DNA of 64,000 nucleotides from Branchiibius sp. NY16-3462-2 (GTDB taxonomy: Bacteria > Actinomycetota > Actinomycetes > Actinomycetales > Dermatophilaceae): positions 1-64,000 of the forward strand of contig NZ_LVCF01000007.1 of assembly GCF_001594145.1 (NCBI RefSeq), read 5' to 3'. A model generated the notes under the pieces. It was given only the letters and a program-made list of their open reading frames with translations, was not told where the DNA came from and did not search any database. Shown piece after piece: positions 51,458 to 60,290 of this stretch. A program made the translations under genes and the position numbers. Numbering within the stretch: position 1 is the stretch's first letter; the number at the start of each line of letters is the position of its first letter.

Positions 51458-52201
51458 TCAGAGGTCCAGATAGTGCTCGAGCCCGACGGTCAGACCCGGG
51501 TGGTCGGCGACGGCCCGGACTCCGGCCAGGACACCGGGCATGAACGAGGCCCGGTCGAACGAGTCGTGCCGGATGGTGAGTGCCTCCCCCGGTCCGCCGA
51601 AGAGGATCTCCTCGTGGGCGACCCGACCGCGCAGACGTACGGCGTGCACCGGGATCCCGTCCACGCGGGCACCCCGGGCGCCCAGCGGGTCCGAGGTCGT
51701 GGCGTCGGGGACGTCACCCAACCCGGCCTCGGCGCGGGCGGCCGCCAGCACGCGGGCGGTGCGCGCCGCCGTACCCGAAGGAGCGTCCACCTTGTCCGGG
51801 TGGTGTTGCTCGATGACCTCGACCGATTCGTAGTAGGGCGCGGCCCGGCGGGCGAACTCCAGCGCCAGCAGGGCACCGATCGCGAAGTTGGGGGCGATCA
51901 GCACGCCGACCCCGGGATGGTCCGCCAACTGGGCGCGCACGGCGTCCAGGCGTTCGTCGGTCCAGCCGGTGGTCCCGACCACGCAGTGCACGCCGCGCTC
52001 GATGCAATACGCGACGTTCTCCGGCGCCGCGTCGGGCACCGACAGGATCACCGCAACCGTTGCCCCGCCGAGGTCACCCAGCGCGTCGTCCTTGTCGAAC
52101 GCCCCGGCCAGCTCCAGATCGGCCGCTGAACCCACTGCTCCGACGGCCTCGGTCCCCATCCGGCCCTGCGCCCCGATCACTGCAACTTTGGTCTTCGTCA
52201 C
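51458..52201 (-). CDS. dapB: 4-hydroxy-tetrahydrodipicolinate reductase
   Basis: DapB reduces the DapA product with NAD(P)H to tetrahydrodipicolinate. The 247-residue protein has the dinucleotide loop VAVIGAQGRMG, the catalytic segment EQHHPDKVDAPSGTA and GEALTIRHDSFDRASFMPGV. The GTG at 52201 starts it; an upstream ATG gives a 14-residue leader that is not family-like. A TACGCT hexamer is seven bases upstream, suggesting a leaderless transcript. Confidence 0.95.
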   Translation of the reverse strand: MTKTKVAVIGAQGRMGTEAVGAVGSAADLELAGAFDKDDALGDLGGATVAVILSVPDAAPENVAYCIERGVHCVVGTTGWTDERLDAVRAQLADHPGVGVLIAPNFAIGALLALEFARRAAPYYESVEVIEQHHPDKVDAPSGTAARTARVLAAARAEAGLGDVPDATTSDPLGARGARVDGIPVHAVRLRGRVAHEEILFGGPGEALTIRHDSFDRASFMPGVLAGVRAVADHPGLTVGLEHYLDL

Positions 52202-52208
52202 AGGCGCC

Positions 52209-52214
52209 AGCGTA
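52209..52214 (-). promoter_or_regulatory. Candidate -10 box of dapB, leaderless
   Basis: TACGCT on the minus strand is followed by seven bases and the dapB GTG, placing transcription start at the start codon. Confidence 0.45.
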
Positions 52215-52242
52215 CGGGGGCCGGGTTGCCGGGAGTGGAGCA

Positions 52243-52264
52243 TAGGTTCTATATTGATTACCTA
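52243..52264 (+). promoter_or_regulatory. AT-rich dyad upstream of the MFS exporter
   Basis: TAGGT (52243-52247) and ACCTA (52260-52264) form an inverted repeat with a 12-base AT-rich spacer. The following CTAAGCTAAC partly resembles an iron-box half-site (TTAGGTTAG), but spacing to a second half-site is wrong by one base. It lies 64 bases before the exporter GTG and could be its operator. Confidence 0.35.
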
Positions 52265-52327
52265 AGCTAACTTTCTCGCGATGGGACACCGGCGTCCCTG
52301 GCGACCCCCGAGCAACGAAAGACTTCT

Positions 52328-54130
52328 GTGAGCGCCGTACCCCCAGAACCGATTACCGAGCCCGGTGAGGCCGAGACCGACCAGCAGCAGCGCGGTCGGC
52401 GGCGTCGCTATGAGGCCGACCATCCCCATTACAAATGGATCGCCCTGTCCAACACCACGCTGGGCATCCTGATGGCCACGATCAACTCCTCGATCGTGAT
52501 CATCTCGCTGCCGGCCATCTTCCGCGGCATCAACCTCAACCCCCTCGACCAGGGCAACGTCAGCTACCTGCTGTGGATGCTGATGGGCTTCCTGGTCGTC
52601 TCCGCCGTGCTCGTGGTCACCCTGGGCCGCCTCGGCGACATGTACGGCCGGGTCAAGATCTACAACCTCGGCTTCGTGGTCTTCACCCTCGCCTCGCTGG
52701 CGCTGTTCCTGTGTCCGTTCGACGGTTCGGCCGGCGCGATGTGGCTGATCATCGGGCGCATCATCCAGGGCATCGGCGGCGCCATGCTGATGGCCAACTC
52801 GGCGGCCATCCTGACCGACGCCTTCCCCGCGCACCAGCGCGGAATGGCCCTCGGGATCAACCAGGTGTCGGCCATCGCCGGATCCTTCCTCGGCCTGATC
52901 ATCGGCGGTGTGCTGTCCGAATGGCACTGGCGCGCCATCTTCCTGGTCAGCGTGCCGATCGGCATCGCCGGAACCATCTGGGCCTACGCCTCCCTGCACG
53001 AGTTGGGCACCACCCGCCGCGGCAAACTCGACGTCCCCGGCAACCTCACCTTCGGTATCGGCCTGACCGCGATCCTGGTGGCGATCACCTACGGCATCCA
53101 GCCCTACGGCGGTCACCTGATGGGCTGGACCAACCCGTGGGTGCTCCTCGGACTCATCGGCGGCGCGCTGCTGCTGGTCGCGTTCTGCATCATCGAGTCC
53201 AAGAGCAGCGACCCGATGTTCTCGATGTCCCTGTTCAAGATCAAGGCGTTCAGCGCCGGCAACCTGGCCGGTCTGCTGGCCTCCATCGGCCGCGGTGGGA
53301 TGCAGTTCATGCTGATCATCTGGCTGCAGGGCATCTGGTTGCCGCTGCACGGTTACGACTACGAGTCCACGCCTCTGTGGGCCGGAATCTACCTGCTGCC
53401 GTTGACCGTTGGCTTCCTGATCGCCGGGCCGGCGTCGGGCTTCCTGTCCGACCGCTTCGGCGCGCGGGCCTTCGCCAGCGGCGGGCTGCTGCTGAACGCG
53501 GTGACCTTCATCGGTCTGATCCTGATCCCGGTGAACTTCTCCTACCCGGTGTTCGCGTTGCTGCTCTTCCTCAACGGGATCGGCTCGGGCATGTTCTCCG
53601 CACCCAACACGACCGCGATCATGAACAGCGTGCCCGCCAACCAGCGTGGGGTCGCCTCCGGGATGCGCGCGACGTTCTTCAACGCCGGCACGTCGCTGTC
53701 CATCGGCATCTTCTTCTCGCTGATGATCGTGGGCCTGTCCGGTTCGTTGCCCGAGGCGATGCACTCCGGTCTGACCGGCCAGGGCGTGCCCGAGGCGATC
53801 GCGGGTGGCATCGCCGCGCTGCCGCCGGTCGCGATGCTGTTCGCTGCCTTCCTCGGCTACAACCCGATCGAGTCCCTGCTCGGTCCGACCGGGGTGCTGC
53901 ACCACCTGCCGAGCGGCAACGTCGACACGTTGACCGGCAAGGAGTTCTTCCCGCACCTGATGTCCGGCCCGTTCCACGACGGTCTGGTGGTGGTCTTCAT
54001 CAGTGCCGCGATCATGATGCTGATCGCTGCCGGTGCCAGTCTGATGCGCGGCAAGAAGTACGTGCACGATGACACTGCGCCGGAGCCGGCGGTCGATGCT
54101 GGGAAGGAATCCCAGCTGGCTGGACGATAA
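52328..54130 (+). CDS. DHA2/EmrB-QacA type MFS transporter, 14 membrane segments
   Basis: This 600-residue protein is a drug:proton antiporter-like major facilitator. Motif A appears as GRLGDMYGRVKIYNLG and its C-terminal repeat as SDRFGARAFASG; IGRIIQGIGGAMLMANSAAIL and LGINQVSAIAGSFLGLIIGGVLSEWHWRAIFLVSVPIG are typical of DHA2 exporters. About 14 hydrophobic segments are seen, with a soluble N-terminal ~35 residues. The substrate is unknown. A GTG at 52328 opens it; no strong Shine-Dalgarno is visible. Confidence 0.9.
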   Translation: MSAVPPEPITEPGEAETDQQQRGRRRRYEADHPHYKWIALSNTTLGILMATINSSIVIISLPAIFRGINLNPLDQGNVSYLLWMLMGFLVVSAVLVVTLGRLGDMYGRVKIYNLGFVVFTLASLALFLCPFDGSAGAMWLIIGRIIQGIGGAMLMANSAAILTDAFPAHQRGMALGINQVSAIAGSFLGLIIGGVLSEWHWRAIFLVSVPIGIAGTIWAYASLHELGTTRRGKLDVPGNLTFGIGLTAILVAITYGIQPYGGHLMGWTNPWVLLGLIGGALLLVAFCIIESKSSDPMFSMSLFKIKAFSAGNLAGLLASIGRGGMQFMLIIWLQGIWLPLHGYDYESTPLWAGIYLLPLTVGFLIAGPASGFLSDRFGARAFASGGLLLNAVTFIGLILIPVNFSYPVFALLLFLNGIGSGMFSAPNTTAIMNSVPANQRGVASGMRATFFNAGTSLSIGIFFSLMIVGLSGSLPEAMHSGLTGQGVPEAIAGGIAALPPVAMLFAAFLGYNPIESLLGPTGVLHHLPSGNVDTLTGKEFFPHLMSGPFHDGLVVVFISAAIMMLIAAGASLMRGKKYVHDDTAPEPAVDAGKESQLAGR

Positions 54131-54138
54131 TCACCGCC

Positions 54139-55050
54139 GTGAACGCACCGGCCCCCTCCGCTTGGCTGACCTCCTGGTCACTCGACGCGGTGGGGGCCGT
54201 CGGCGTTGTGGTGGCCGTGTTGTTGACCATCACGTACGCCGCGGGCTTGGTCCGTGCCCACCGTGCCGGGATGCCGTGGCCGGCGTGGCGTGTCGCTACC
54301 TACCTGCTGCTCGGGATCGGCAGTCTGCTCTACGCGACGTGCGGTCCGATCGGGGCTCTGCGATCGACGTACCTGTGGATGTTCGCCCTGCACGTCGCGG
54401 TGCTGGGCACCCTCACTCCGGTGGGTCTCGCGATGGGCGATCCAGTGCGGCTGCTGGGCTGGCAGCACCTGTTCACCGGGCGGCTCGCGCGCATCGTGAC
54501 GTTCCCGCTGCTGGCTGTGATCGTCGATGCCGCAGGCATTCTCGCGGTGTTCCTGACCGGGTACGGCCAGGCGGCGCTGGATTCCGGTGTCATCGGCGTG
54601 GTGCTGGTGCTGCACATGCTGATCGTCGGTCTGGTCTTCTCGCTCCCGCTCCTGGAGGAAGGCGTGCTGCCCGACTGGGCGACACCGCCGGTGCGGACGT
54701 TGATCGCGTTGGGCGACGGACTGATCGACGCGATCCCGGGCATCGTGGTCATGACGATGACGACGTTGCTGATGCCGCGCTTTCCTGGTTTCGCACGGGC
54801 CGGTGCGGATCCGCACCTGCAGCAGAAGTGGGCTGGCGGTGCACTACTGGCAACGGCCGAGTCGATCGGATTGCCCATGATCGCGGTGCTGTTCGCACAG
54901 TGGATGCGGCACGACGAGCGTCAGGCCGCGCAGGTGGATCTGGTCCTTGATGCGACGCGGCCGGTGAGCGACGATCCGGATGAGCCCGAGACCGATCGGC
55001 CCTGGTGGCTGGACGATCCGCGTTTCGCCCACCGGTTCAAGCAGGACTGA
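54139..55050 (+). CDS. ctaG: Cytochrome c oxidase assembly protein (CtaG/DUF1404-like)
   Basis: This 303-residue polytopic protein has about seven to eight membrane segments and resembles the CtaG-type copper-delivery proteins: YATCGPIGALRSTYLWMFALHVAVLG, a region with conserved His, and TPVGLAMGDPVRLLGW. It presumably helps insert copper into cytochrome oxidase. The C-terminal ~50 residues are acidic and cytoplasmic. A GTG at 54139 lies eight bases after the MFS gene. It overlaps the convergent amidotransferase gene by 14 bases. Confidence 0.75.
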   Translation: MNAPAPSAWLTSWSLDAVGAVGVVVAVLLTITYAAGLVRAHRAGMPWPAWRVATYLLLGIGSLLYATCGPIGALRSTYLWMFALHVAVLGTLTPVGLAMGDPVRLLGWQHLFTGRLARIVTFPLLAVIVDAAGILAVFLTGYGQAALDSGVIGVVLVLHMLIVGLVFSLPLLEEGVLPDWATPPVRTLIALGDGLIDAIPGIVVMTMTTLLMPRFPGFARAGADPHLQQKWAGGALLATAESIGLPMIAVLFAQWMRHDERQAAQVDLVLDATRPVSDDPDEPETDRPWWLDDPRFAHRFKQD

Positions 55051-55768
55051 ACGCCCGCGCGAATTCCACGAACCGCCGCAGTACCTCGGGCGGATGGGTG
55101 ACATCGGTGGCCCGGGCCAGCGCCATGATCGCGTCCGCTTCCTGCGGGTCGAAATACCCCGCGTCGCGGTAGGTCGTCATCCGCACGTGCAGGCCGTCGG
55201 CATCCAGCTCGGGATGGAACTGGGTGCCGTACGCGGCCGGGCCGATCCGTAACGCTTGCACCGGAGCGGCAGGCGAGCCGGCGAGGATTACGGCGTCCGC
55301 AGGCAGCGTGGACACCGCCTCCTTGTGACCGACGATGGCGCTGAACACCTCCGGCAGGCTGCCGAAGACGGGGTCGGCCCGCCCGTCAACGGTGAGGGAT
55401 ACAGGGACAGCCGCGATCTGCTCGCCGAAAGTGCTGTCGACCACACCGCCCCGGCGGCGGGCCATCAGGCCCAATCCGTAACAGGCGCCGAGCAGCGGAA
55501 TCTGTTCTGCCAGAGCGATATCGACGACCTGGCCCAGGTCGTCCTCCGCCCTTTGCTGCTGCGGCGATTTGGCCGCATCGCTGACGTTGAACGGGCTGCC
55601 GCCGATGATGATCCCGGCGTAATCGCTCGGATCGCCGGTGAAGGGTTCGCGGTCGACGGCGTGCCGCTGCAGGTCAGATCCCAGACCGGTGAACCGGGCG
55701 AACGCTGCGTATTCGTCGTCTGCGGCGGCCTGTTCGGGTCGCACTCCCAGAAGGATGAACGGTTTCAC
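55037..55768 (-). CDS. Class I glutamine amidotransferase-like protein (second copy)
   Basis: This 243-residue protein is a stand-alone GATase with the nucleophile in LLGACYGLGLM and the His-Glu pair in GTQFHPELDAD. VDSTFGEQIAAVPVSL and GHKEAVSTLP are also seen. The substrate is unknown. The GTG at 55768 overlaps the upstream chelatase gene by four bases, and that gene overlaps the methyltransferase gene likewise, forming a three-gene operon. It is a paralogue of the gene at 50349-51047. Confidence 0.86.
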   Translation of the reverse strand: MKPFILLGVRPEQAAADDEYAAFARFTGLGSDLQRHAVDREPFTGDPSDYAGIIIGGSPFNVSDAAKSPQQQRAEDDLGQVVDIALAEQIPLLGACYGLGLMARRRGGVVDSTFGEQIAAVPVSLTVDGRADPVFGSLPEVFSAIVGHKEAVSTLPADAVILAGSPAAPVQALRIGPAAYGTQFHPELDADGLHVRMTTYRDAGYFDPQEADAIMALARATDVTHPPEVLRRFVEFARAFSPA

Positions 55769-56442
55769 CGTGCTTCCTCGAACCGTCGCACGATGAGGGC
55801 CGCCAGCCGCGGGTCCGGACCCAGCGGTTCGGTCACCACGTCGGCGCCCGCTTTCTGCAGTTGATCGTGGAAGTACCCGGGTGCCAGCAGGTACGACGCG
55901 ACGACGACCCGCGGGTTTCCGTCGCGGGCCGCACGGACCGCTTCGGGGACATTCGGTTCGGCGGACGCGCCGTAACCCACCGTCACCGGCCGGCCCAGCC
56001 GCTCGGCCAACTCGCGAGCCGCTTGCTGGGGCGCGTACTTCGCATCCGGACGGCTCGACCCAGCAGCGGCCACGACCAGCGCATCATTGCGTTGGAGACC
56101 GGCCGCCGCGATGCGCTCGGCCAGGATCTCGGACAGGACCGGGTCAGGGCCGAGCGGGTCTGCGCTGCGGGCGTTTTCTAACGGTGCCACGGCGTCGGCG
56201 ATGTCGACCTGGACGTGGTAGCCGGTGGCGAGCAGCACCGGCACGACGACCACTTGGGGTGCATCAGGTGCCCACCGGGCCACTACGTCGACGACTGACG
56301 GACTCTGCACATCGACGTAGGCGCGTTCGACCTGCAGATCCGGCCGGGCATCGCGCACCATCTCATGCAAGTCCGAAACGACTTGCTGTCCTTGCGGATT
56401 CGCGGTTCCGTGGGCGCACAGGATCAGCACGGGCCGAGTCAT
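55765..56442 (-). CDS. Sirohydrochlorin chelatase-like protein (CbiX/SirB family)
   Basis: This 225-residue protein has two repeated CbiX-type half-domains, each starting with a His-containing strand: LILCAHGTANPQGQQ and a later LVVAAAGSSRPDAKY. ATGYHVQVDI and APGYFHDQL supply the metal-binding His pair. Such enzymes insert iron or cobalt into sirohydrochlorin for siroheme or cobalamin. No other tetrapyrrole genes are nearby. The second repeat reads AAGSS where the first reads AHGT, so one half-site may be inactive. Confidence 0.82.
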   Translation of the reverse strand: MTRPVLILCAHGTANPQGQQVVSDLHEMVRDARPDLQVERAYVDVQSPSVVDVVARWAPDAPQVVVVPVLLATGYHVQVDIADAVAPLENARSADPLGPDPVLSEILAERIAAAGLQRNDALVVAAAGSSRPDAKYAPQQAARELAERLGRPVTVGYGASAEPNVPEAVRAARDGNPRVVVASYLLAPGYFHDQLQKAGADVVTEPLGPDPRLAALIVRRFEEAR

Positions 56443-57389
56443 CGCCGCGGCTTCCGGCTGCGTCGCAACACATAGGCGGTCGGGGTGACGTTGTTGTAGC
56501 GCACGATCCGCTGGGCGACGACCTTCAGCCCGCGCGCCCGCTGGACTGCCTGTTCGAAGAACCGCTTGTCGTCGGTCAGCAAGACGGCTCGACCATCCAC
56601 TGCAAGCACTCTTTCGACCTCTTTCAGGATCGCTGGGTAGAGCATGCGGTTCTCCTGGTTCGTGCCGACCTTCTTGCCGAACGGTAGATCGGAAACTACC
56701 CGGTCGATGAACAGATCGGCCAGGTCGAGCGCGGTGGCGTCCCCTCGGCGTACGTCGATCCGGGCGGTCAGACCACGTTCAGCCACGTTGGCAGACGCGT
56801 CGGCGATCGCGGCATTGTCCGCATCGATCGACCAGCCGTGGCCCTCGGGACGCTCGATCGCGTCGATGATCGGGATGCTCGCCACTCCCCCGCACGGATC
56901 CAGCAACTTCATGCCGGGTTTGAGCTTTGCCAACCGCAACAACCCGGCGGCCACCGTCGGCGGGGTCGTTGCCGGAAGGCGGCGCATCCGGCCGAAACGG
57001 GCCGCCCACGCAAGCGGACCGAGCTCGACCCGGCCACGACCCGGGTCCAGGTTGACCTGCCAGTCACCGGGTCGGTTCACCCAACCGGTAGCTGCCGCAA
57101 CCGAATCCACCAGCTCCTCGCGCGCGGCTGGCTCGGTGACCTGGACCCGGAATCCGGTGACATCGTCGACCAGTGGGGCTACGAGTGCCTGCAGTTGACC
57201 GGGGGTTCCGTCCCAGGGCAGCGCGACCGTGTCGATCATCGTGTTCAGCACGGGCGGTAGTTGCTCGGCGGAAACTTCGCCAGGGCCCACCTGACGGGAC
57301 CGGACGGCGTACTGCTCCATCAGGTCTCCTCGCACCAGATCCTCGAAACCGACCGCGCAGGTCAGAATCGCACGGTTGTCATCAGGCAC
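56439..57389 (-). CDS. Trm11/TrmN-like RNA guanine-N2 methyltransferase
   Basis: This 316-residue protein has an N-terminal region that may be THUMP-like and a class-I methyltransferase domain with the SAM loop LLDPCGGVASIPIIDA and the catalytic SDLPFGKKVG, a D/S/N-PP-Y/F variant typical of N2-guanine RNA methyltransferases. The gene is probably for a tRNA or rRNA modification. It overlaps the chelatase gene by four bases. The target position is not predictable. Confidence 0.75.
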   Translation of the reverse strand: MPDDNRAILTCAVGFEDLVRGDLMEQYAVRSRQVGPGEVSAEQLPPVLNTMIDTVALPWDGTPGQLQALVAPLVDDVTGFRVQVTEPAAREELVDSVAAATGWVNRPGDWQVNLDPGRGRVELGPLAWAARFGRMRRLPATTPPTVAAGLLRLAKLKPGMKLLDPCGGVASIPIIDAIERPEGHGWSIDADNAAIADASANVAERGLTARIDVRRGDATALDLADLFIDRVVSDLPFGKKVGTNQENRMLYPAILKEVERVLAVDGRAVLLTDDKRFFEQAVQRARGLKVVAQRIVRYNNVTPTAYVLRRSRKPRR

Positions 57390-57440
57390 CTGCCCAGCCT
57401 ACGGCGCCGCCGCTGACGGCCCACGCCCACTGAACCAAAC

Positions 57441-57470
57441 GGCCCGGCTCCCTTCTCGGGGAACCGGGCC
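57441..57470 (-). terminator. Intrinsic terminator of pnp
   Basis: Reading the minus strand, GGCCCGGTTCCC and GGGAGCCGGGCC form a 12-bp stem with one wobble around CGAGAA, followed by GTTTGGTT. It lies 20 bases after the pnp stop. The T-containing tail is unusual in this GC-rich window and fits an intrinsic terminator. Confidence 0.8.
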
Positions 57471-57490
57471 GATCGGCGTACGTCGATCAG

Positions 57491-59899
57491 TTACTCAGCG
57501 TCGGAGCTCACCGGCTCGGCGCCGGACTGCTCACCCTCGTTGCGGTTGCGGTTGCCACCGCCGCGACGGCGACGGTTGCGCGGACGACGCTCGCCACGCT
57601 CGTCGGAGGAATCCGAAGCGTCTTCTGCCGCAACGTCATCCACGTCAGAGGACTCGACCGAGGCAGACTCGACGGGAGCCTCGGGCGCGTCAGAGGAGTC
57701 AGCCGGAGCGTTCTCCTCGACGACACCCAGCGACAGCTTGCCGCGCGGGTCGATCTCCTTGAGCTCGACCTGGACCTTCTGGCCGACCTTGAGGACGTCC
57801 TCGACCGCGTCGATCCGCTTGCCACCGACGAGCTTGCGCACCTCGGAGATGTGCAGAAGGCCGTCCTTGCCCGGGAGCAACGATACGAACGCACCGAACG
57901 TCGTGGTCTTGACCACAGTGCCCAGGAAACGCTCGCCGATCTCGGGCATCTGCGGGTTGGCGATCGCGTTGATCGCGGCCCGCGCCGCCTCGGCCGAGGG
58001 GCCGTCGGTCGCACCGATGTAGATGGTGCCGTCGTCCTCGATGGAGATGTCGGCGCCGGTGTCGTCCTGGATCTGGTTGATCATCTTGCCCTTCGGGCCG
58101 ATGACCTCACCGATCTTGTCGACCGGGACGGTGACGCTGATGACGCGCGGGGCGTACGGCGACATCTCGTCCGGAGCGTCGATGGCCTCGTTCATCACGT
58201 CCAGGATGTGCAGGCGGGCGGTGCGCGCCTGGGTCAGGGCACCGGCCAGCACGTCGGCGGGAATGCCGTCGAGCTTGGTGTCCAACTGGATCGCGGTGAC
58301 GAACTCGCGGGTACCGGCAACCTTGAAGTCCATGTCGCCGAAGGCATCTTCGGCGCCCAGGATGTCGGTCAGCGCGGCGTACTGCGTCTGACCGTCGAGC
58401 TGCGCGGAGACCAGACCCATCGCGATACCGGCGACCGGGGCGCGCAGCGGCACACCGGCGTTCAGCAGCGACAGGGTGGAGGCGCAGACCGAACCCATCG
58501 AGGTGGACCCGTTCGAGCCGAGCGCCTCGGAGACCTGACGGATCGCGTAGGGGAACTCCTCACGCGTCGGCAGCACCGGCATCAGGGCCCGCTCAGCGAG
58601 GGCGCCGTGGCCGATCTCGCGCCGCTTGGGCGAACCCACGCGGCCGGTCTCACCGGTGGAGTACGGCGGGAAGTTGTAGTTGTGCATGTAGCGCTTGCGC
58701 GTCACCGGCGACAACGTGTCCAGTTGCTGCTCCATGCGCAGCATGTTCAGCGTGGTGACACCCATGATCTGGGTCTCGCCGCGCTCGAAGATCGCCGAAC
58801 CGTGCACCCGCGGCAGCACCTCGACCTCAGCCGACAGCGCACGAATGTCCGCCAGGCCACGGCCGTCGATGCGGACCTTGTCACGCAGGATCCGCTCGCG
58901 CACGAGCTTCTTCTGCAAGGACCGGTAGGCCGCGGAAACTTCCTTCTCGCGACCCTCGAATTCCTTACCCTCGCCGGCCAATTCAGCCTTCAGGGCGTTC
59001 TTGAGTTCATCGAGCTTCTCTTCGCGGTCCTGCTTGCCAGCGATAGTCAACGCGGCGGCGACCTGGTCGTTGCCGACCCGCTCGACGGCGGCGTAGACGT
59101 CGTCCTGATAATCCAGGAACAGCGGGAACTCCTGCACCGGCTTGGCGGCGGTGGCGGCCAGCTGCTGCTGCGCCTCGCACAGCACGCGGATGAACTTCTT
59201 GGCCGCTTCCAGACCCTGAGCGACGATCTCTTCGGTCGGCGCCTGCTTGCCCTGGTTCTTGACCAGGTCCCAGGTGGACTCGGTGGACTCCGCCTCGACC
59301 ATCATGATCGCGACGTCGTCACCGACGATGCGACCGGCCACGACCATGTCGAAGGTCGAACGCTCGATGTCGGAGAAGTTCGGGAAGGCGACCCACTGGC
59401 CGTCGATGAGCGACACGCGGGTCGCACCGATCGGACCGGAGAACGGCAGACCCGAGATCTGGGTGGACGCCGAGGCACCGTTGATGGCCAGCACGTCGTA
59501 CTGGTGGTCGGGGTTGAGGGACAGGACCGTGATGACGATCTGCACCTCGTTACGCAGACCCTTGACGAAGGCCGGACGCAACGGCCGGTCGATCAGACGG
59601 CAGGTCAGGATCGCGTCCGTGGACGGGCGACCCTCGCGACGGAAGAAGCTGCCCGGGATCTTGCCCGCGGCGTACATCCGCTCCTCGACGTCGACGGTCA
59701 GGGGGAAGAAGTCGAACTGGTCCTTGGGCTGCTTGCCCGCGGCAGTTGTCGACAGCAGGGACGTCTCGTCGTCCAAGTAGCACAGCACCGCACCAGCGGC
59801 CTGCTTGGCCAGACGGCCAGTCTCGAACCGGACCGTGCGGGTGCCGAAGTCGCCGTTGTCGATGACGGCTTCAGCGAAGGTGATTTCTGGACCCTCCAT
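57491..59899 (-). CDS. pnp: Polyribonucleotide nucleotidyltransferase (PNPase)
   Basis: PNPase degrades RNA 3'-to-5' by phosphorolysis and can add heteropolymeric tails. The 802-residue protein has two RNase PH domains (about 10-230 and 340-560) separated by a helical linker. Then follow a KH domain with IGPKGKMINQIQ, an S1 domain with GTVVKTTTFGAFVSLLPGKDGLLHI, and an acidic then Arg-rich tail. GKIPGSFFRREGRPSTDAIL is the usual active-site segment. A strong GAGGAGGG lies before the ATG at 59899. It follows rpsO, as in many bacteria. Confidence 0.97.
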   Translation of the reverse strand: MEGPEITFAEAVIDNGDFGTRTVRFETGRLAKQAAGAVLCYLDDETSLLSTTAAGKQPKDQFDFFPLTVDVEERMYAAGKIPGSFFRREGRPSTDAILTCRLIDRPLRPAFVKGLRNEVQIVITVLSLNPDHQYDVLAINGASASTQISGLPFSGPIGATRVSLIDGQWVAFPNFSDIERSTFDMVVAGRIVGDDVAIMMVEAESTESTWDLVKNQGKQAPTEEIVAQGLEAAKKFIRVLCEAQQQLAATAAKPVQEFPLFLDYQDDVYAAVERVGNDQVAAALTIAGKQDREEKLDELKNALKAELAGEGKEFEGREKEVSAAYRSLQKKLVRERILRDKVRIDGRGLADIRALSAEVEVLPRVHGSAIFERGETQIMGVTTLNMLRMEQQLDTLSPVTRKRYMHNYNFPPYSTGETGRVGSPKRREIGHGALAERALMPVLPTREEFPYAIRQVSEALGSNGSTSMGSVCASTLSLLNAGVPLRAPVAGIAMGLVSAQLDGQTQYAALTDILGAEDAFGDMDFKVAGTREFVTAIQLDTKLDGIPADVLAGALTQARTARLHILDVMNEAIDAPDEMSPYAPRVISVTVPVDKIGEVIGPKGKMINQIQDDTGADISIEDDGTIYIGATDGPSAEAARAAINAIANPQMPEIGERFLGTVVKTTTFGAFVSLLPGKDGLLHISEVRKLVGGKRIDAVEDVLKVGQKVQVELKEIDPRGKLSLGVVEENAPADSSDAPEAPVESASVESSDVDDVAAEDASDSSDERGERRPRNRRRRGGGNRNRNEGEQSGAEPVSSDAE

Positions 59900-59974
59900 G
59901 GGCCCTCCTCTTCTTGTTTCTTATGTCAGACCGCGCATCATCGTTGTGCGCGGGCTTTCCCTACATACGCCGAA

Positions 59975-60005
59975 GAGACGGCCACCCCGTGGGTGACCGC
60001 CTCTC
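59975..60005 (-). promoter_or_regulatory. rpsO-pnp intercistronic hairpin
   Basis: Reading the minus strand, GAGAGGCGGTCACCC and GGGTGGCCGTCTC form a 13-bp stem with G-U pairs around a 3-base loop. It starts 15 bases after the rpsO stop and ends 75 before pnp. A second, weaker dyad CCGCGCA/TGCGCGG lies just beyond. In E. coli an equivalent hairpin is cut by RNase III for pnp autoregulation; the same role here is inference. Confidence 0.5.
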
Positions 60006-60020
60006 GGTCGTAACTCTGGT

Positions 60021-60290
60021 TCAGCGACGCAGACCCAGTCGCTTGATGAGCGAGCGGTAACGCTCGACGTCGACATCCTCCAGGTAGCGCAGCAGGCGCT
60101 TGCGCTGGCCGACCAGGAGCAGCAGGCCGCGCCGGCTGTGGTGGTCGTGGGGGTGCTGACGGGAGTGCTCGGTCAGGTCGGTGATGCGCTGCGTGAGCAT
60201 CGCGATCTGCACCTCGGGCGAACCGGTGTCGCCCTCTTTGGTCCCGTATTCGGAAATGATCTTGGCCTTGGTGGCGGTGTCCAACGGCAT
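60021..60290 (-). CDS. rpsO: 30S ribosomal protein S15
   Basis: S15 binds the central domain of 16S rRNA during 30S assembly. The 89-residue protein is full length: MPLDTATKAKIISEYGTKEG, DTGSPEVQIAMLTQRI, LTEHSRQHPHDHHSRRGLLLL and the end RYRSLIKRLGLRR. The ATG at 60290 has an AGAAGGAG site upstream. Its order with pnp is conserved. Confidence 0.97.
   Translation of the reverse strand: MPLDTATKAKIISEYGTKEGDTGSPEVQIAMLTQRITDLTEHSRQHPHDHHSRRGLLLLVGQRKRLLRYLEDVDVERYRSLIKRLGLRR

Noticed and set aside
52262..54067. A 600-codon minus-strand open frame opposite the MFS transporter
   Set aside because: The translation is Gln/Asp/His-rich low complexity, typical of a high-GC antisense frame.
57851..60013. 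A 720-codon plus-strand open frame opposite pnp
   Set aside because: Its composition follows the pnp codon positions and it has no conserved motif; PNPase is certain on the minus strand.
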